Shown: piece by piece, positions 24,777 to 32,413 of the stretch | Numbering within the stretch: the stretch's first letter is position 1 | How the letters are laid out: every line of letters starts with the position of its first letter | Virus record (IMG/VR): IMGVR_UViG_3300031772_001877 | Coordinates: 1 to 33,811 of that record | Length of the DNA: 33,811 nucleotides | Reading direction: 5' to 3' (one strand) | Source: a virus | The notes under the pieces: model-generated | Told to the model about the DNA's origin: nothing | Databases searched by the model: none | Seen by the model: the letters and a program-made list of their open reading frames with translations, nothing else | Program-made: the position numbers and the translations under genes

Positions 24777-26477
24777 CTAATCTCCATCCGCTAGAAATTG
24801 GTCTATCTGAGATAATATTCCTTTGGGTTCCTGTTTTACCCCGCCCACTTGAATAGGCTTATCTTCCGAAGTAATCGGAGTATCATCGTCCCCGCTATCT
24901 CCCATTGATAAAGTTCTTATGTTCGGTTCGCCCGTTGAATAATATCTATAGACACAACGATATCGCCAGGGGTCTATAGAATGGTCATCCCCATCCTTAC
25001 AATCGTCCGGATCGGATTGCTTCCTTTTTATATTCTTTATCTCATGACGAAAATTCAGGCAACGCTCATCAATAAATGTATGACGCTTTCCGTCATTATC
25101 GCGGAGCCTACGCTTGCAGATAGCGAGTCCGTCTTTTCTTTCCACCTTACGAACGGGCCTTAGATTATTAAAAAAGTGACTACAAGCTCTGAAGTCCCTT
25201 ATCTGTTGCATTTGAGCAGAATCGCCCATCATTACCAATGGCCGAATCCCCAACTCCCGGCATCTCTGTTCCACTTCCTGAGCAACCGAAGGGGTAGCCC
25301 TATGGTGAAATTTCATTTCCAATATCAAGTAATCATTAGTATCTTCCCGCGTCTGCCAGAATTGAAAAATGCTTGGGTCTTCGCCCCCGCCCGTGAAGTC
25401 AACAAACATATCAACGGAATACTTGGGATCAAACTTATAATCTCCTACATTGAATTTCTCGTCCCAATCATAGAAGAAAAGACTAGTGCGCGGAGGCTCG
25501 ACACATTCCTTTTGAGCAAGCCACTTATCCCGATCTAACTCCGTCCACTTTTTTATTGTATCGCTAATTGGTATAATTCCTTTTGCCCGTTTCAAATCTC
25601 CACGGCAAGACGGAAGAATCGGACAATCACCGCAATATTCCCACGCGGAGATTACTACTTTTTCCCCGTGATGGAATATATCCTCTACTTCGTATATCTG
25701 CCCATTGACCCCCGATCTTTCATCAGGACACGGCTCACTTACATCCTTATAGCACCATATGATAACTCTCGCTGCCTTTCCTCCCGCCTTCTTTGCCTTA
25801 TCCACAAGAGCGGACATGATCCCATCAACAAATTTTCTTGTCGATGTATACAAACTATGTGAAGCCCAGCCTCCATAACTGGATGGAACCATTTTCATCT
25901 CTTCGACAACTTCCTCTTTCATCAATTCCACTTCGTCGGCACGAAGTTTATTGGGGTGAGGAGAATTGACACCGGACATAGAGCCTACCAATTGCTCATA
26001 TCGGCTATGATTGGCGAGGATCGTTTCTTCCATGATATTCTTTATCAATATCCTCATCTCTGCCAGAACAGGATGAAGAAGATATTGACTCGTAAATTTA
26101 TAGCATCTGGTAGCCTGTTTGATAATTGCCCCGATAGATGCTATCTCCACCTTCGGCTTGAGAAGTAATTCAAGAGCGTTCAACTTCGCCGTGGAGAGCG
26201 TCTTGAATCCCTCGCGGGGGCCGATAGCTACTATGTCTTGGCTTCTTTGATCCTCATATCCTGGAAGATCGACGCGATACGATTCCCAAATAATGTGCCA
26301 TGGAGTCAAATGATGAGGGCAGCACGGCTCGAACGGGACTACTTCGCCCGTTAGAGCATTCATAAATTCATAAAGTTTAGACGCCTTAGTTATCATCTTC
26401 CCGGACGAAACGGTATCGAAGACGATTCTAGCGTCTTGCAGAAACTTCTCTTCAGCGTTGTCTTCTTCAGGCCCCAT
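24777..26477 (-). CDS. terL: Large terminase subunit
   Basis: The 566-aa ATPase/nuclease packages DNA into the prohead. Walker A is GPREGFKT (86-93), with a likely Walker B near LRADEVELM (Asp181-Glu182). The nuclease half has VDFTGGGEDPS (Asp360), MMGDSAQ (Asp419) and DGDDHSIDPWRYR (Asp497/498), the usual three acidic sites. A Cys cluster between the halves (Cys242, 250, 282, 285, 291; CGDCPILPSC) could bind a metal. The gene overlaps the upstream zinc-ribbon gene by 11 nt and the portal follows directly. No small terminase is obvious. Confidence 0.93.
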   Translation of the reverse strand: MGPEEDNAEEKFLQDARIVFDTVSSGKMITKASKLYEFMNALTGEVVPFEPCCPHHLTPWHIIWESYRVDLPGYEDQRSQDIVAIGPREGFKTLSTAKLNALELLLKPKVEIASIGAIIKQATRCYKFTSQYLLHPVLAEMRILIKNIMEETILANHSRYEQLVGSMSGVNSPHPNKLRADEVELMKEEVVEEMKMVPSSYGGWASHSLYTSTRKFVDGIMSALVDKAKKAGGKAARVIIWCYKDVSEPCPDERSGVNGQIYEVEDIFHHGEKVVISAWEYCGDCPILPSCRGDLKRAKGIIPISDTIKKWTELDRDKWLAQKECVEPPRTSLFFYDWDEKFNVGDYKFDPKYSVDMFVDFTGGGEDPSIFQFWQTREDTNDYLILEMKFHHRATPSVAQEVEQRCRELGIRPLVMMGDSAQMQQIRDFRACSHFFNNLRPVRKVERKDGLAICKRRLRDNDGKRHTFIDERCLNFRHEIKNIKRKQSDPDDCKDGDDHSIDPWRYRCVYRYYSTGEPNIRTLSMGDSGDDDTPITSEDKPIQVGGVKQEPKGILSQIDQFLADGD

Positions 26478-26754
26478 TCGCCGCCTTTTCCTTTATAGTG
26501 AAATGGCTAACCCGAACAACAGTAAAGGACGCCGCATTCTGCGGAGAGTCCCCCTCCTGCCGTTGCTCCTGTATGCGGAGCCTTGATCCGCACGTTGGGC
26601 AATACTGTTCAAGCTCTCTCTTCAGAAGATTAGAAGTCCCGCAAGGACAAAGCCAAGTCCAGCCATCGGGGACTTCTATCCCCGGAGGCTTCTTTAGAAA
26701 AAGAGAGCTTCGCTTGTAATTACCAAATGTAAAATCAACGGTGTTTGTCGGCAT
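26467..26754 (-). CDS. Zinc-ribbon small protein upstream of terminase
   Basis: The 95-aa protein starts behind AAGGA. It contains WLCPCG and YCPTCG separated by 18 residues, a CxC...CxxC zinc-ribbon pattern, followed by a charged linker and a short beta end. It overlaps the terminase start by 11 nt, so the two are translationally coupled. It sits where a small terminase would be expected, but the fold does not match typical helical small terminases, so that role is only a guess. Confidence 0.6.
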   Translation of the reverse strand: MPTNTVDFTFGNYKRSSLFLKKPPGIEVPDGWTWLCPCGTSNLLKRELEQYCPTCGSRLRIQEQRQEGDSPQNAASFTVVRVSHFTIKEKAANGA

Positions 26755-26768
26755 TTTTTATTCCTTTT

Positions 26769-27143
26769 CTATGACTTTATCTTCGGATACTTAGCGATAT
26801 CTCCCGCACGGGCGAGCATGATATCGTTCGGGAACCATGCCTTTTTAAGATTTTCAATTGTAGTTTCATCGGCTTCACCGATTTGAGTGAAGATGGATGT
26901 ATCAATCATCCCCCCCTCATTTCCTTTACTCATGACGTGCCATTTATGTAGAGAAGTTACCGTCTCCGTTTCGCTCACTTGCTTTAGAATGACGAGAGTA
27001 AGCCTCTTGAACCAAACCCATCTAGGAGGAGCTTCGGCATTAAAATTAAATGCTCCCGCTATGGATTGAAAACAAACAGAGTCTCCGGATTTCCTCAAGG
27101 CACAGTACCACTTCAGTTCAACTTCCTTCGTCTCAGTCTCCAC
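26769..27143 (-). CDS. Hypothetical protein
   Basis: A GTG start at 27143 is chosen because GGAGG lies 5 nt upstream; an in-frame TTG 15 nt earlier has no ribosome site. The 124-aa product has an acidic N-terminus, then beta-like sequence (ELKWYCALRKSGDSVCFQS, PPRWVWFKRLTLVILKQV) and a helical end (ETTIENLKKAWFPNDIML). No family recognised. It is tightly packed between a glycosyltransferase-like gene and the zinc-ribbon gene. Confidence 0.5.
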   Translation of the reverse strand: METETKEVELKWYCALRKSGDSVCFQSIAGAFNFNAEAPPRWVWFKRLTLVILKQVSETETVTSLHKWHVMSKGNEGGMIDTSIFTQIGEADETTIENLKKAWFPNDIMLARAGDIAKYPKIKS

Positions 27144-27154
27144 AGTTTCCTCCG

Positions 27155-27832
27155 TCAATCAAGAATAGGACGTAAACTAAGATCAACAGGAATCTCCCAC
27201 TTTTTCAGATAGGCCAGGGCTAGCTTATCCCATTTCCCCCTCGATATCCCTGTCAAGAAATTCTGGATCGGCCATGGCGTGCGCTCACGCTTGACGGAAT
27301 AGAAAATGGAATCTATTTCTGCCGCTATCCCCGTCCCGCGTATCTCGAAATCCCACGGATCGCCCGTCTTCTCCGCAATAGCCTTCATGATCTTCGGATT
27401 CCAGATCGCGGCGGAACAGGAAACCCGGTAAGGGGCGAACTGATTGATAATCCCCGTTCCCTCGTATGCACAATCCACGTCAGGACCGGGACAAGGCATC
27501 ATCCGCCAGCATCCTATTTTTGGATTTTTCTCCATTTCTCTGACGGCCATATCTATATATTGGAAATCCGGTTCGGCCTGTAGGAAATGGTCTTCCAGCA
27601 TATAAAGCACGGGATTATCAATTATATCCATGGCCGCAACGATCATTTTTGAAAATCCTATATCATTTTCCAGGGACATAACTTCTCCGCGCCAGCCCCA
27701 TGCTTTATCAAACTTATCAGTCAGAAGGATAGGGACGATATCCTTCCTTTTCCAGAATTTATCATAGGTTCCCCAAAAAGGGCCCCATGCGTCCCGGTAT
27801 TTCCAGCACGTTTGCACAAGAAATTTAAGCAT
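27155..27832 (-). CDS. Glycosyltransferase-like protein
   Basis: The 225-aa protein follows a GGGGGA site. It has VMSLENDIGFSKMIVAAMDII, then VLYMLEDHFLQAEPDF, an LEDHF in the position of the DxD metal site of GT-A-type enzymes, and a C-terminal part with SCSAAIWNPKIMKAI and DPWDFEIRGTGIAAE. The layout (central L(D/E)D motif, then an AxWNxxxM-like segment and W-(D/E)FE-GT) resembles the protein at 32410-33135. The two are likely distant paralogues. Sugar donor and acceptor unknown. Confidence 0.6.
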   Translation of the reverse strand: MLKFLVQTCWKYRDAWGPFWGTYDKFWKRKDIVPILLTDKFDKAWGWRGEVMSLENDIGFSKMIVAAMDIIDNPVLYMLEDHFLQAEPDFQYIDMAVREMEKNPKIGCWRMMPCPGPDVDCAYEGTGIINQFAPYRVSCSAAIWNPKIMKAIAEKTGDPWDFEIRGTGIAAEIDSIFYSVKRERTPWPIQNFLTGISRGKWDKLALAYLKKWEIPVDLSLRPILD

Positions 27833-27858
27833 TTATCAGTCCCCCTATCCAGGGCCAT

Positions 27859-28224
27859 CTAGTGACTTTTACCATTTCCCCCGCCACTCGATTCTTTACC
27901 CTGGACAAGCTCCTTTCTTAAATTATCAATTGAAACCCTAAGACATTCCAGCTTTTCCTTGACATCCTTCAATTCTTCCCCGTAAACTCTTTGTCCAGAT
28001 TCAACAGTTACCAATCTCTCAGCTTTCGCCGCCTCGATAGTTTTAACGGTTTCGATTTTGGCATCAATATTATCGGCGCGTCTCTCGATACTATCAATCC
28101 ACTTTCCCATCCCAAGCATGAGGAGACTGATAAGACAGCCGACAAAAATCTTCAGGACCGTATCGGCACTCATACCGCTCCTTCTATCAACGATGTATCT
28201 CCCTTGAGGCCGTTTCTTTGCCAT
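27859..28224 (-). CDS. Membrane-anchored coiled-coil protein
   Basis: The start at 28224 is set by GGAGGG 4 nt upstream. The 121-aa protein has a basic N-terminus (MAKKRPQGRYIVDRR), one membrane segment at about 27-43 (LKIFVGCLISLLMLGMG) and a long heptad-like helix to about residue 108, then a Gly/Ser tail. This layout is shared by inner-membrane spanins and some accessory holin-type proteins. There is no partner lipoprotein adjacent, so function is unassigned. Confidence 0.6.
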   Translation of the reverse strand: MAKKRPQGRYIVDRRSGMSADTVLKIFVGCLISLLMLGMGKWIDSIERRADNIDAKIETVKTIEAAKAERLVTVESGQRVYGEELKDVKEKLECLRVSIDNLRKELVQGKESSGGGNGKSH

Positions 28225-28237
28225 TTTCCCTCCGCAT

Positions 28238-28885
28238 CTATGGTGCATATTTTTCCAAAGTAGGGGAAAGGTCTAGTGCAAAGTCAGAAGCGATAACATA
28301 TCCCGCCGCGCTTTCCTTGTAGCATGGGAACCAAATTTCCTTATAACCTAAGATCATATCTCTATATGTTTTCATGCTGCAAGGCGTATCATTTACTTGC
28401 GTGCGCGGCCCATAGATCGCATCTCCTATAGTCCCTCCTCCTCCGTTTGATCCATAAAAATTTGGCCTTCCAGGGACTTCAAAATCATCAATGATCGTTA
28501 CAACTTTATTCCCTTCAATTCTAAATGCATTGATAATCTTCAGTTCATCCGCCAATGGCCAATAGTCCTGCCAATGGGCATCGAGAAAGAAAAGATAATT
28601 CGGCTTATTATCATATTTGAAAACGTATGGAAGAATCTTATCTGAAGAACCCAAATGATAAAGCACCTTCGGGAAAGACTTACTATTTTCTGTATCCCTC
28701 TCTTCCGCTATCTTACGGAAATCCTCTCGAATCTCAATCGTATGCACAAAAGGAACTATTCTCGACAACTCCCTAGCCGAATCTCCGCAAAATGTCCCCG
28801 TCTCTATCGCCGTTTTTATCGACGCCTGAGAGACTATCTTCCGGATCGCCTCAAGCATATGCATATCATTATGGAAAGCGGCCAT
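28238..28885 (-). CDS. Class I methyltransferase-like protein
   Basis: The ATG at 28885 overlaps the preceding TAA (TAATG) with GGGAG upstream. The 215-aa product shows a Rossmann methyltransferase order: AIETGTFCGDSAREL (27-40, the glycine loop), HTIEIREDF (48-56), LYHLGSSDKIL, and FFLDAHWQDYWPLADEL (99-115, acidic motif and possible metal site), then TIIDDFEVPG. The LDAHW...PLADEL segment recalls sugar or macrolide O-methyltransferases of the TylF/macrocin type. Neighbours (acyltransferase, glycosyltransferase) fit a sugar-tailoring role; this is inference. Confidence 0.7.
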   Translation of the reverse strand: MAAFHNDMHMLEAIRKIVSQASIKTAIETGTFCGDSARELSRIVPFVHTIEIREDFRKIAEERDTENSKSFPKVLYHLGSSDKILPYVFKYDNKPNYLFFLDAHWQDYWPLADELKIINAFRIEGNKVVTIIDDFEVPGRPNFYGSNGGGGTIGDAIYGPRTQVNDTPCSMKTYRDMILGYKEIWFPCYKESAAGYVIASDFALDLSPTLEKYAP

Positions 28886-29292
28886 TATATTTTCTCCCAT
28901 TTCCTAGTAGCATGGTTATATTTTTTGATCGGCCTTGCGGGGTTTCCTTCTGCCATAGTCCAGGGAAGAATATTTTGAGATCGGACAACGGAACCGATTG
29001 CAACAACCGCGCCCTCTCCAATTTCACAATTATATAGAATAGCGAACGATCCGATATAGGCTCCTTTACTAATCTTTATCGGCCTCGATACGACATTGTT
29101 AAACATCCCTTCGGACATATCATGACTCTGCACAACGAATTTTACTTCCCATCCGAAATTGACTGACGCATCTATCTCGATCATCCCTGGAGCCCGTACA
29201 TCAAGGAAGGCATCCCTTCCAAGAAAATAATCTTCTGGCAATCCGATTTTATTTTGCTTAAAGCAATTCCCAAGTATGTGCGGTCCAGTCAT
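28885..29292 (-). CDS. Hexapeptide-repeat acyltransferase
   Basis: The start at 29292 follows the previous stop by 1 nt; a longer frame would overlap that gene heavily. The 135-aa protein shows left-handed beta-helix repeats (IEIDASVNFG, ISKGAYIGSFAILYNCEIGEGAVVAIGSVV) and ends with AEGNPARPIKKY, the common C-terminus of sugar O- or N-acetyltransferases. VVQSHD (His57) is the probable catalytic His. It would move an acetyl group from acetyl-CoA to a sugar. Shorter than free-standing family members, but the core coil is present. Confidence 0.85.
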   Translation of the reverse strand: MTGPHILGNCFKQNKIGLPEDYFLGRDAFLDVRAPGMIEIDASVNFGWEVKFVVQSHDMSEGMFNNVVSRPIKISKGAYIGSFAILYNCEIGEGAVVAIGSVVRSQNILPWTMAEGNPARPIKKYNHATRKWEKI

Positions 29293-29293
29293 A

Positions 29294-29542
29294 TTAATTT
29301 CCAATAGAATCCTTAGTATACATGGCGTCAAGTAACGTGCCCGTCTCCAAATCTCTATTTTCAGATTCCCTTTTCTCATCCGTATAGAGATAAATAAATC
29401 TCATACATGAATTACAAATGAGAGCCCCCGAACTCATGTTCTCCACAAGAATTCTTATCTCTTCTTTTTGCAACACTTTGATAATCTTGCTTAAATGCGG
29501 ACATGGACCATTTGTATAACCGTGACTATTCTTATTGGCCAC
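29294..29542 (-). CDS. Small hypothetical protein with CNSC pair
   Basis: The 82-aa frame uses a GTG start and overlaps the upstream gene by 11 nt. It has NGPCPHLSKIIKVL and later ALICNSCMRFIYLY, so one Cys/His pair and one CxxC pair could bind zinc. The rest is charged. No family recognised; tight packing supports a real gene. Confidence 0.5.
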   Translation of the reverse strand: MANKNSHGYTNGPCPHLSKIIKVLQKEEIRILVENMSSGALICNSCMRFIYLYTDEKRESENRDLETGTLLDAMYTKDSIGN

Positions 29543-29813
29543 TTTGCACCGTCATTATTACTTTCGACGGAACGAAATAATTCTTCTCCTCTTCCATAGG
29601 TACGCTCCCGCCCGCGCTTATGCGCACCCGCGTGCGCGTATGCATATGGAAAATCGTTCCGCAACAGGAGCCAATCCAAAAGCCATCCGGATACTTCGGG
29701 TTATATGTCCGATACCAATACATCTGTTTCCCGCACTTCCCGCAAGCGGAGTTAAACAGGAAATCGTTAAAGTCTCCGCTCAATCCTTCCTTGACTGGGA
29801 TAGCTTCAGGCAT
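29532..29813 (-). CDS. Small zinc-ribbon-like protein
   Basis: The 93-aa protein has GAGG just before the ATG. It contains CGKCGKQMYWYR followed by FWIGSCCG, a CxxC...CC layout suiting one zinc site, with an aromatic segment between. It is packed between two other tiny genes. Function unknown. Confidence 0.55.
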   Translation of the reverse strand: MPEAIPVKEGLSGDFNDFLFNSACGKCGKQMYWYRTYNPKYPDGFWIGSCCGTIFHMHTRTRVRISAGGSVPMEEEKNYFVPSKVIMTVQSGQ

Positions 29814-29815
29814 TG

Positions 29816-30001
29816 CTACCTCAATTGATCCGCTATGGCCCCTACCGGATTCCCTCCGGGAGCTTTGTAATCTTTGGTAAAGTAATATTCTCGCTTCTGC
29901 ACGGCCCCCTTATCGTCTGTCGTTACAACGATGCATTGCGTAGCGTCCTTGGCGTCTACCACCCTGCCCGCATTGTCCATGAAAATCTTCTGCTCTGGCA
30001 T
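29816..30001 (-). CDS. Small hypothetical protein
   Basis: A 61-aa frame with GGAG 6 nt before the ATG, between the metallopeptidase-like and zinc-ribbon genes. The sequence (MPEQKIFMDNAGRVVDAKDATQCIVVTTDDKG) looks like a short beta hairpin protein. No family recognised. Confidence 0.5.
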   Translation of the reverse strand: MPEQKIFMDNAGRVVDAKDATQCIVVTTDDKGAVQKREYYFTKDYKAPGGNPVGAIADQLR

Positions 30002-30009
30002 ATTAGCTC

Positions 30010-31137
30010 CTATGCTACTTTAGCTTTGGGATATTTTATTCTCTTTAGTAATTTTTCCATTTTCAAATATGCTTCCATTGTTTTAGGATATTTAGATTTC
30101 AATTCTTTAAGATTATCTTTCCTTGAGGCTTTCCCGTATATTGTTGTCGGATTATCTTTATTCATTCTATGGTATATCTCTGCAAAATTTTCATTAGCGA
30201 ATCTACTCGATCCCGCCCTACCCTTAATCTCTATTTTATCCCACATTATAGGCGGCTCGTTTAATTCTTTAACGTCATAACGATTCCCGGCTTCAGTCCC
30301 CATATATGATTTTGAATACCATGTTATTCCCCCCTCAAGATTGGACGCCGCTTGAAAATTTGATATAATGTCTTTGATTTTACCAAAAGATTCTAAATAC
30401 AAGACCGCCCTATCTCTTTCCGCTTTAGCCGCAATCGCTTCGGTAGATTCAAACCCGAATTTCACTACAGCATCTCTAACGGCCTCCCTTTTCATATCCG
30501 CAACGCTATAAGCCTTATCCTCCATTGCCCCCATAGACAAGATAGCCGAAAATGCAAAATGGCCAGTTTCATGTTTGATAACTTCTGTAACTCGACTTTC
30601 ATTTCTAAGACCAAAAGCCCCAACCTCTTGTAATGCCGGATTAACACACATTAGTAATTCATTGTTAATTGAATCCGCATGGCCCCATTTTTCAAATGTA
30701 TTGCTCCCGACAGTGAATTTCTCGATAGGTCTTTCGTCTGTGGTAAGTAAAGAAACCTTTATATTATTTTGCCTCATATACTCTCTAGTCCCCTCCGGAA
30801 TAGAGGCCAACTGCTCATTAACATATGTCTTCATAATGTCATTGATATTAGAGGACGCATTAAGTTTAAGTCCATGAAACTTTTCCAAAGCATCGGTATA
30901 TTCTTTATTTTTTGCTCTTTCGGTAAGCCAAAATCCAAATTTAGTTCTATCCGCAATATCCTTTTGTTTTAATTCCTCTCCATTGATAAATACCTTCTCT
31001 CCCCTTGGTACAGCCTCAAACGGGCCCTCATCTCCCTTAGCAGACCCGCCCCTCTGACCCGGAATACTGGAATGGCCATGGTGCCCCGATCCGGGGCCCC
31101 CTTTAAGGAGATTGATAATTGTATCGAGTCTGTGCAT
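30010..31137 (-). CDS. Putative zinc metallopeptidase with Gly-rich N-terminal module
   Basis: The 375-aa protein begins IINLLKGGPGSGHHGH, then SSIPGQRGGS, the module repeated in the next gene upstream. The centre has VIKHETGHFAFSAI, with HETGH at 189-193 matching HExxH, and ENFAEIYHRM at 316-325 could give the third ligand Glu320. This is the pattern of phage-borne peptidases often embedded in large polyvalent or ejected proteins. It may act in the virion or on host targets after injection; this is inference. The ribosome site is weak (AGGCTAAAT). Confidence 0.6.
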   Translation of the reverse strand: MHRLDTIINLLKGGPGSGHHGHSSIPGQRGGSAKGDEGPFEAVPRGEKVFINGEELKQKDIADRTKFGFWLTERAKNKEYTDALEKFHGLKLNASSNINDIMKTYVNEQLASIPEGTREYMRQNNIKVSLLTTDERPIEKFTVGSNTFEKWGHADSINNELLMCVNPALQEVGAFGLRNESRVTEVIKHETGHFAFSAILSMGAMEDKAYSVADMKREAVRDAVVKFGFESTEAIAAKAERDRAVLYLESFGKIKDIISNFQAASNLEGGITWYSKSYMGTEAGNRYDVKELNEPPIMWDKIEIKGRAGSSRFANENFAEIYHRMNKDNPTTIYGKASRKDNLKELKSKYPKTMEAYLKMEKLLKRIKYPKAKVA

Positions 31138-31144
31138 ATTTAGC

Positions 31145-32413
31145 CTATTTAATCTTACTGTAATCCTCTATCGCCGCCTTAACTGCCTGAGAAGGAGTCT
31201 TAAAATATCCTTCTCCGATAGTAGTATGCATTCCTCTTCCGGAAACCTTACCCTTTACATTTTCAAACCTAAGTTTATATCCAAGCATTTTCCCTCTCAT
31301 GCTTGCAACAGGGTCTATCGCATAATTACCATTCTTCAACGTTATCGCATATGCATACTTGCCATAGGGGGCTGAAGAACCACCACCGTAGATATGCCAA
31401 TTATCCGCCTTCTTAGGAATCTCATCAAGTCTTTCCATCCTTTCAACACCCGAAATCTTGGAAGGAGAAGGTTTCTCTCCTATCTCCCTATCAATAGGAT
31501 TTCCCTTCATATCTGTTAAACGATACTTCCCCCCGGCGTCTATATGTAGGACGCTTGCCCCCGGACCCGTTAATTGCGAGCCGGGACCAATTTCTCTTAC
31601 GCTAAAATTCGGGGGGGATATCCCTATATTTCTCATTGAGTTTTTATAATTATAAGACGATTCATCGAAATTAAAAATCTTATCCCCTATCTTAACTGCA
31701 TAACTTTTAGTATCGTCGCCAAAAGAATCGCGTCTATCCCTTTCAGAAAGAATCGTTGCTCCCAATTCGCCCATCTTACTCTTAAAATCAGAATTTTTAA
31801 TATTACTAAAAGTATTTTCCAAATCTTTAGACTCGAATTGCTTGGATTCCTTCCCTCCACCACCCCCCCCGCCTTCTCCTTCGGGAGCGGAACCGCCACG
31901 CTCTCCCGGCCTCCCCTCATGTCCGAAATTACCGGAGCCCTCGCCTCCCTTTAGGAGATTGGTAACTTTAGAGATTCCCTTATCCATATCCTCATCTTCT
32001 CCGAAAGGCTCCGTATCGGGCTGGGGGAAATCGTCAGTATCGAGTATAGACCTCCACTTAGTTTCCCCTTTTAAGCGAAACATTGGATGATTAACATTAC
32101 TCATATCAAGTTCTTCGATTTTACCAAGAATCTCTTTTGCTTTTTCATAACCATCATCCATCGAAATCTGTTCCGCTTGATATGCATATGAAGTTTGTCC
32201 GGGATATCCAAGCTCAAGATAATCGTGTTGAAGTTCCTTTGTAGCCCTTTTGAATTCCGGTGTCCCGCGCTTAATAGAGCTTCCCCTTTGAGTATCGGCA
32301 ACTCCACCCCCTTCAGCCGAACTCCCTCCACGTTCTCCCGGCCTTCCTTCATGACCGTGGAAACCGCTTCCTGGCCCGCCCTTTAGAAGATTGGTAATCT
32401 TTGCTATGCTCAT
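31145..32413 (-). CDS. Protein with two Gly-rich modules, possible gene fusion
   Basis: The 422-aa protein starts in ATGA overlap behind AAGGAG. It has two copies of the Gly-rich module: ITNLLKGGPGSGFHGHEGRP at residues 6-25 and VTNLLKGGEGSGNFGHEGRP at 150-169, each followed by GERGGS. The second copy is preceded by MDKGISK, which resembles the N-terminus of the whole protein (MSIAK), as if two similar genes had fused. After a Gly run the C-terminal domain (about 190-422) ends with YAYAITLKNGNYAIDPV and GYFKTPSQAVKAAIEDYSK. No enzyme motif recognised. Confidence 0.55.
   Translation of the reverse strand: MSIAKITNLLKGGPGSGFHGHEGRPGERGGSSAEGGGVADTQRGSSIKRGTPEFKRATKELQHDYLELGYPGQTSYAYQAEQISMDDGYEKAKEILGKIEELDMSNVNHPMFRLKGETKWRSILDTDDFPQPDTEPFGEDEDMDKGISKVTNLLKGGEGSGNFGHEGRPGERGGSAPEGEGGGGGGGKESKQFESKDLENTFSNIKNSDFKSKMGELGATILSERDRRDSFGDDTKSYAVKIGDKIFNFDESSYNYKNSMRNIGISPPNFSVREIGPGSQLTGPGASVLHIDAGGKYRLTDMKGNPIDREIGEKPSPSKISGVERMERLDEIPKKADNWHIYGGGSSAPYGKYAYAITLKNGNYAIDPVASMRGKMLGYKLRFENVKGKVSGRGMHTTIGEGYFKTPSQAVKAAIEDYSKIK

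Noticed and set aside
12958-29635. Scattered GCGTGC/GCACGC clusters
   Set aside because: A rough count (about 15) is near the chance level; clusters come from Ala-Cys and Ala-His codon runs.
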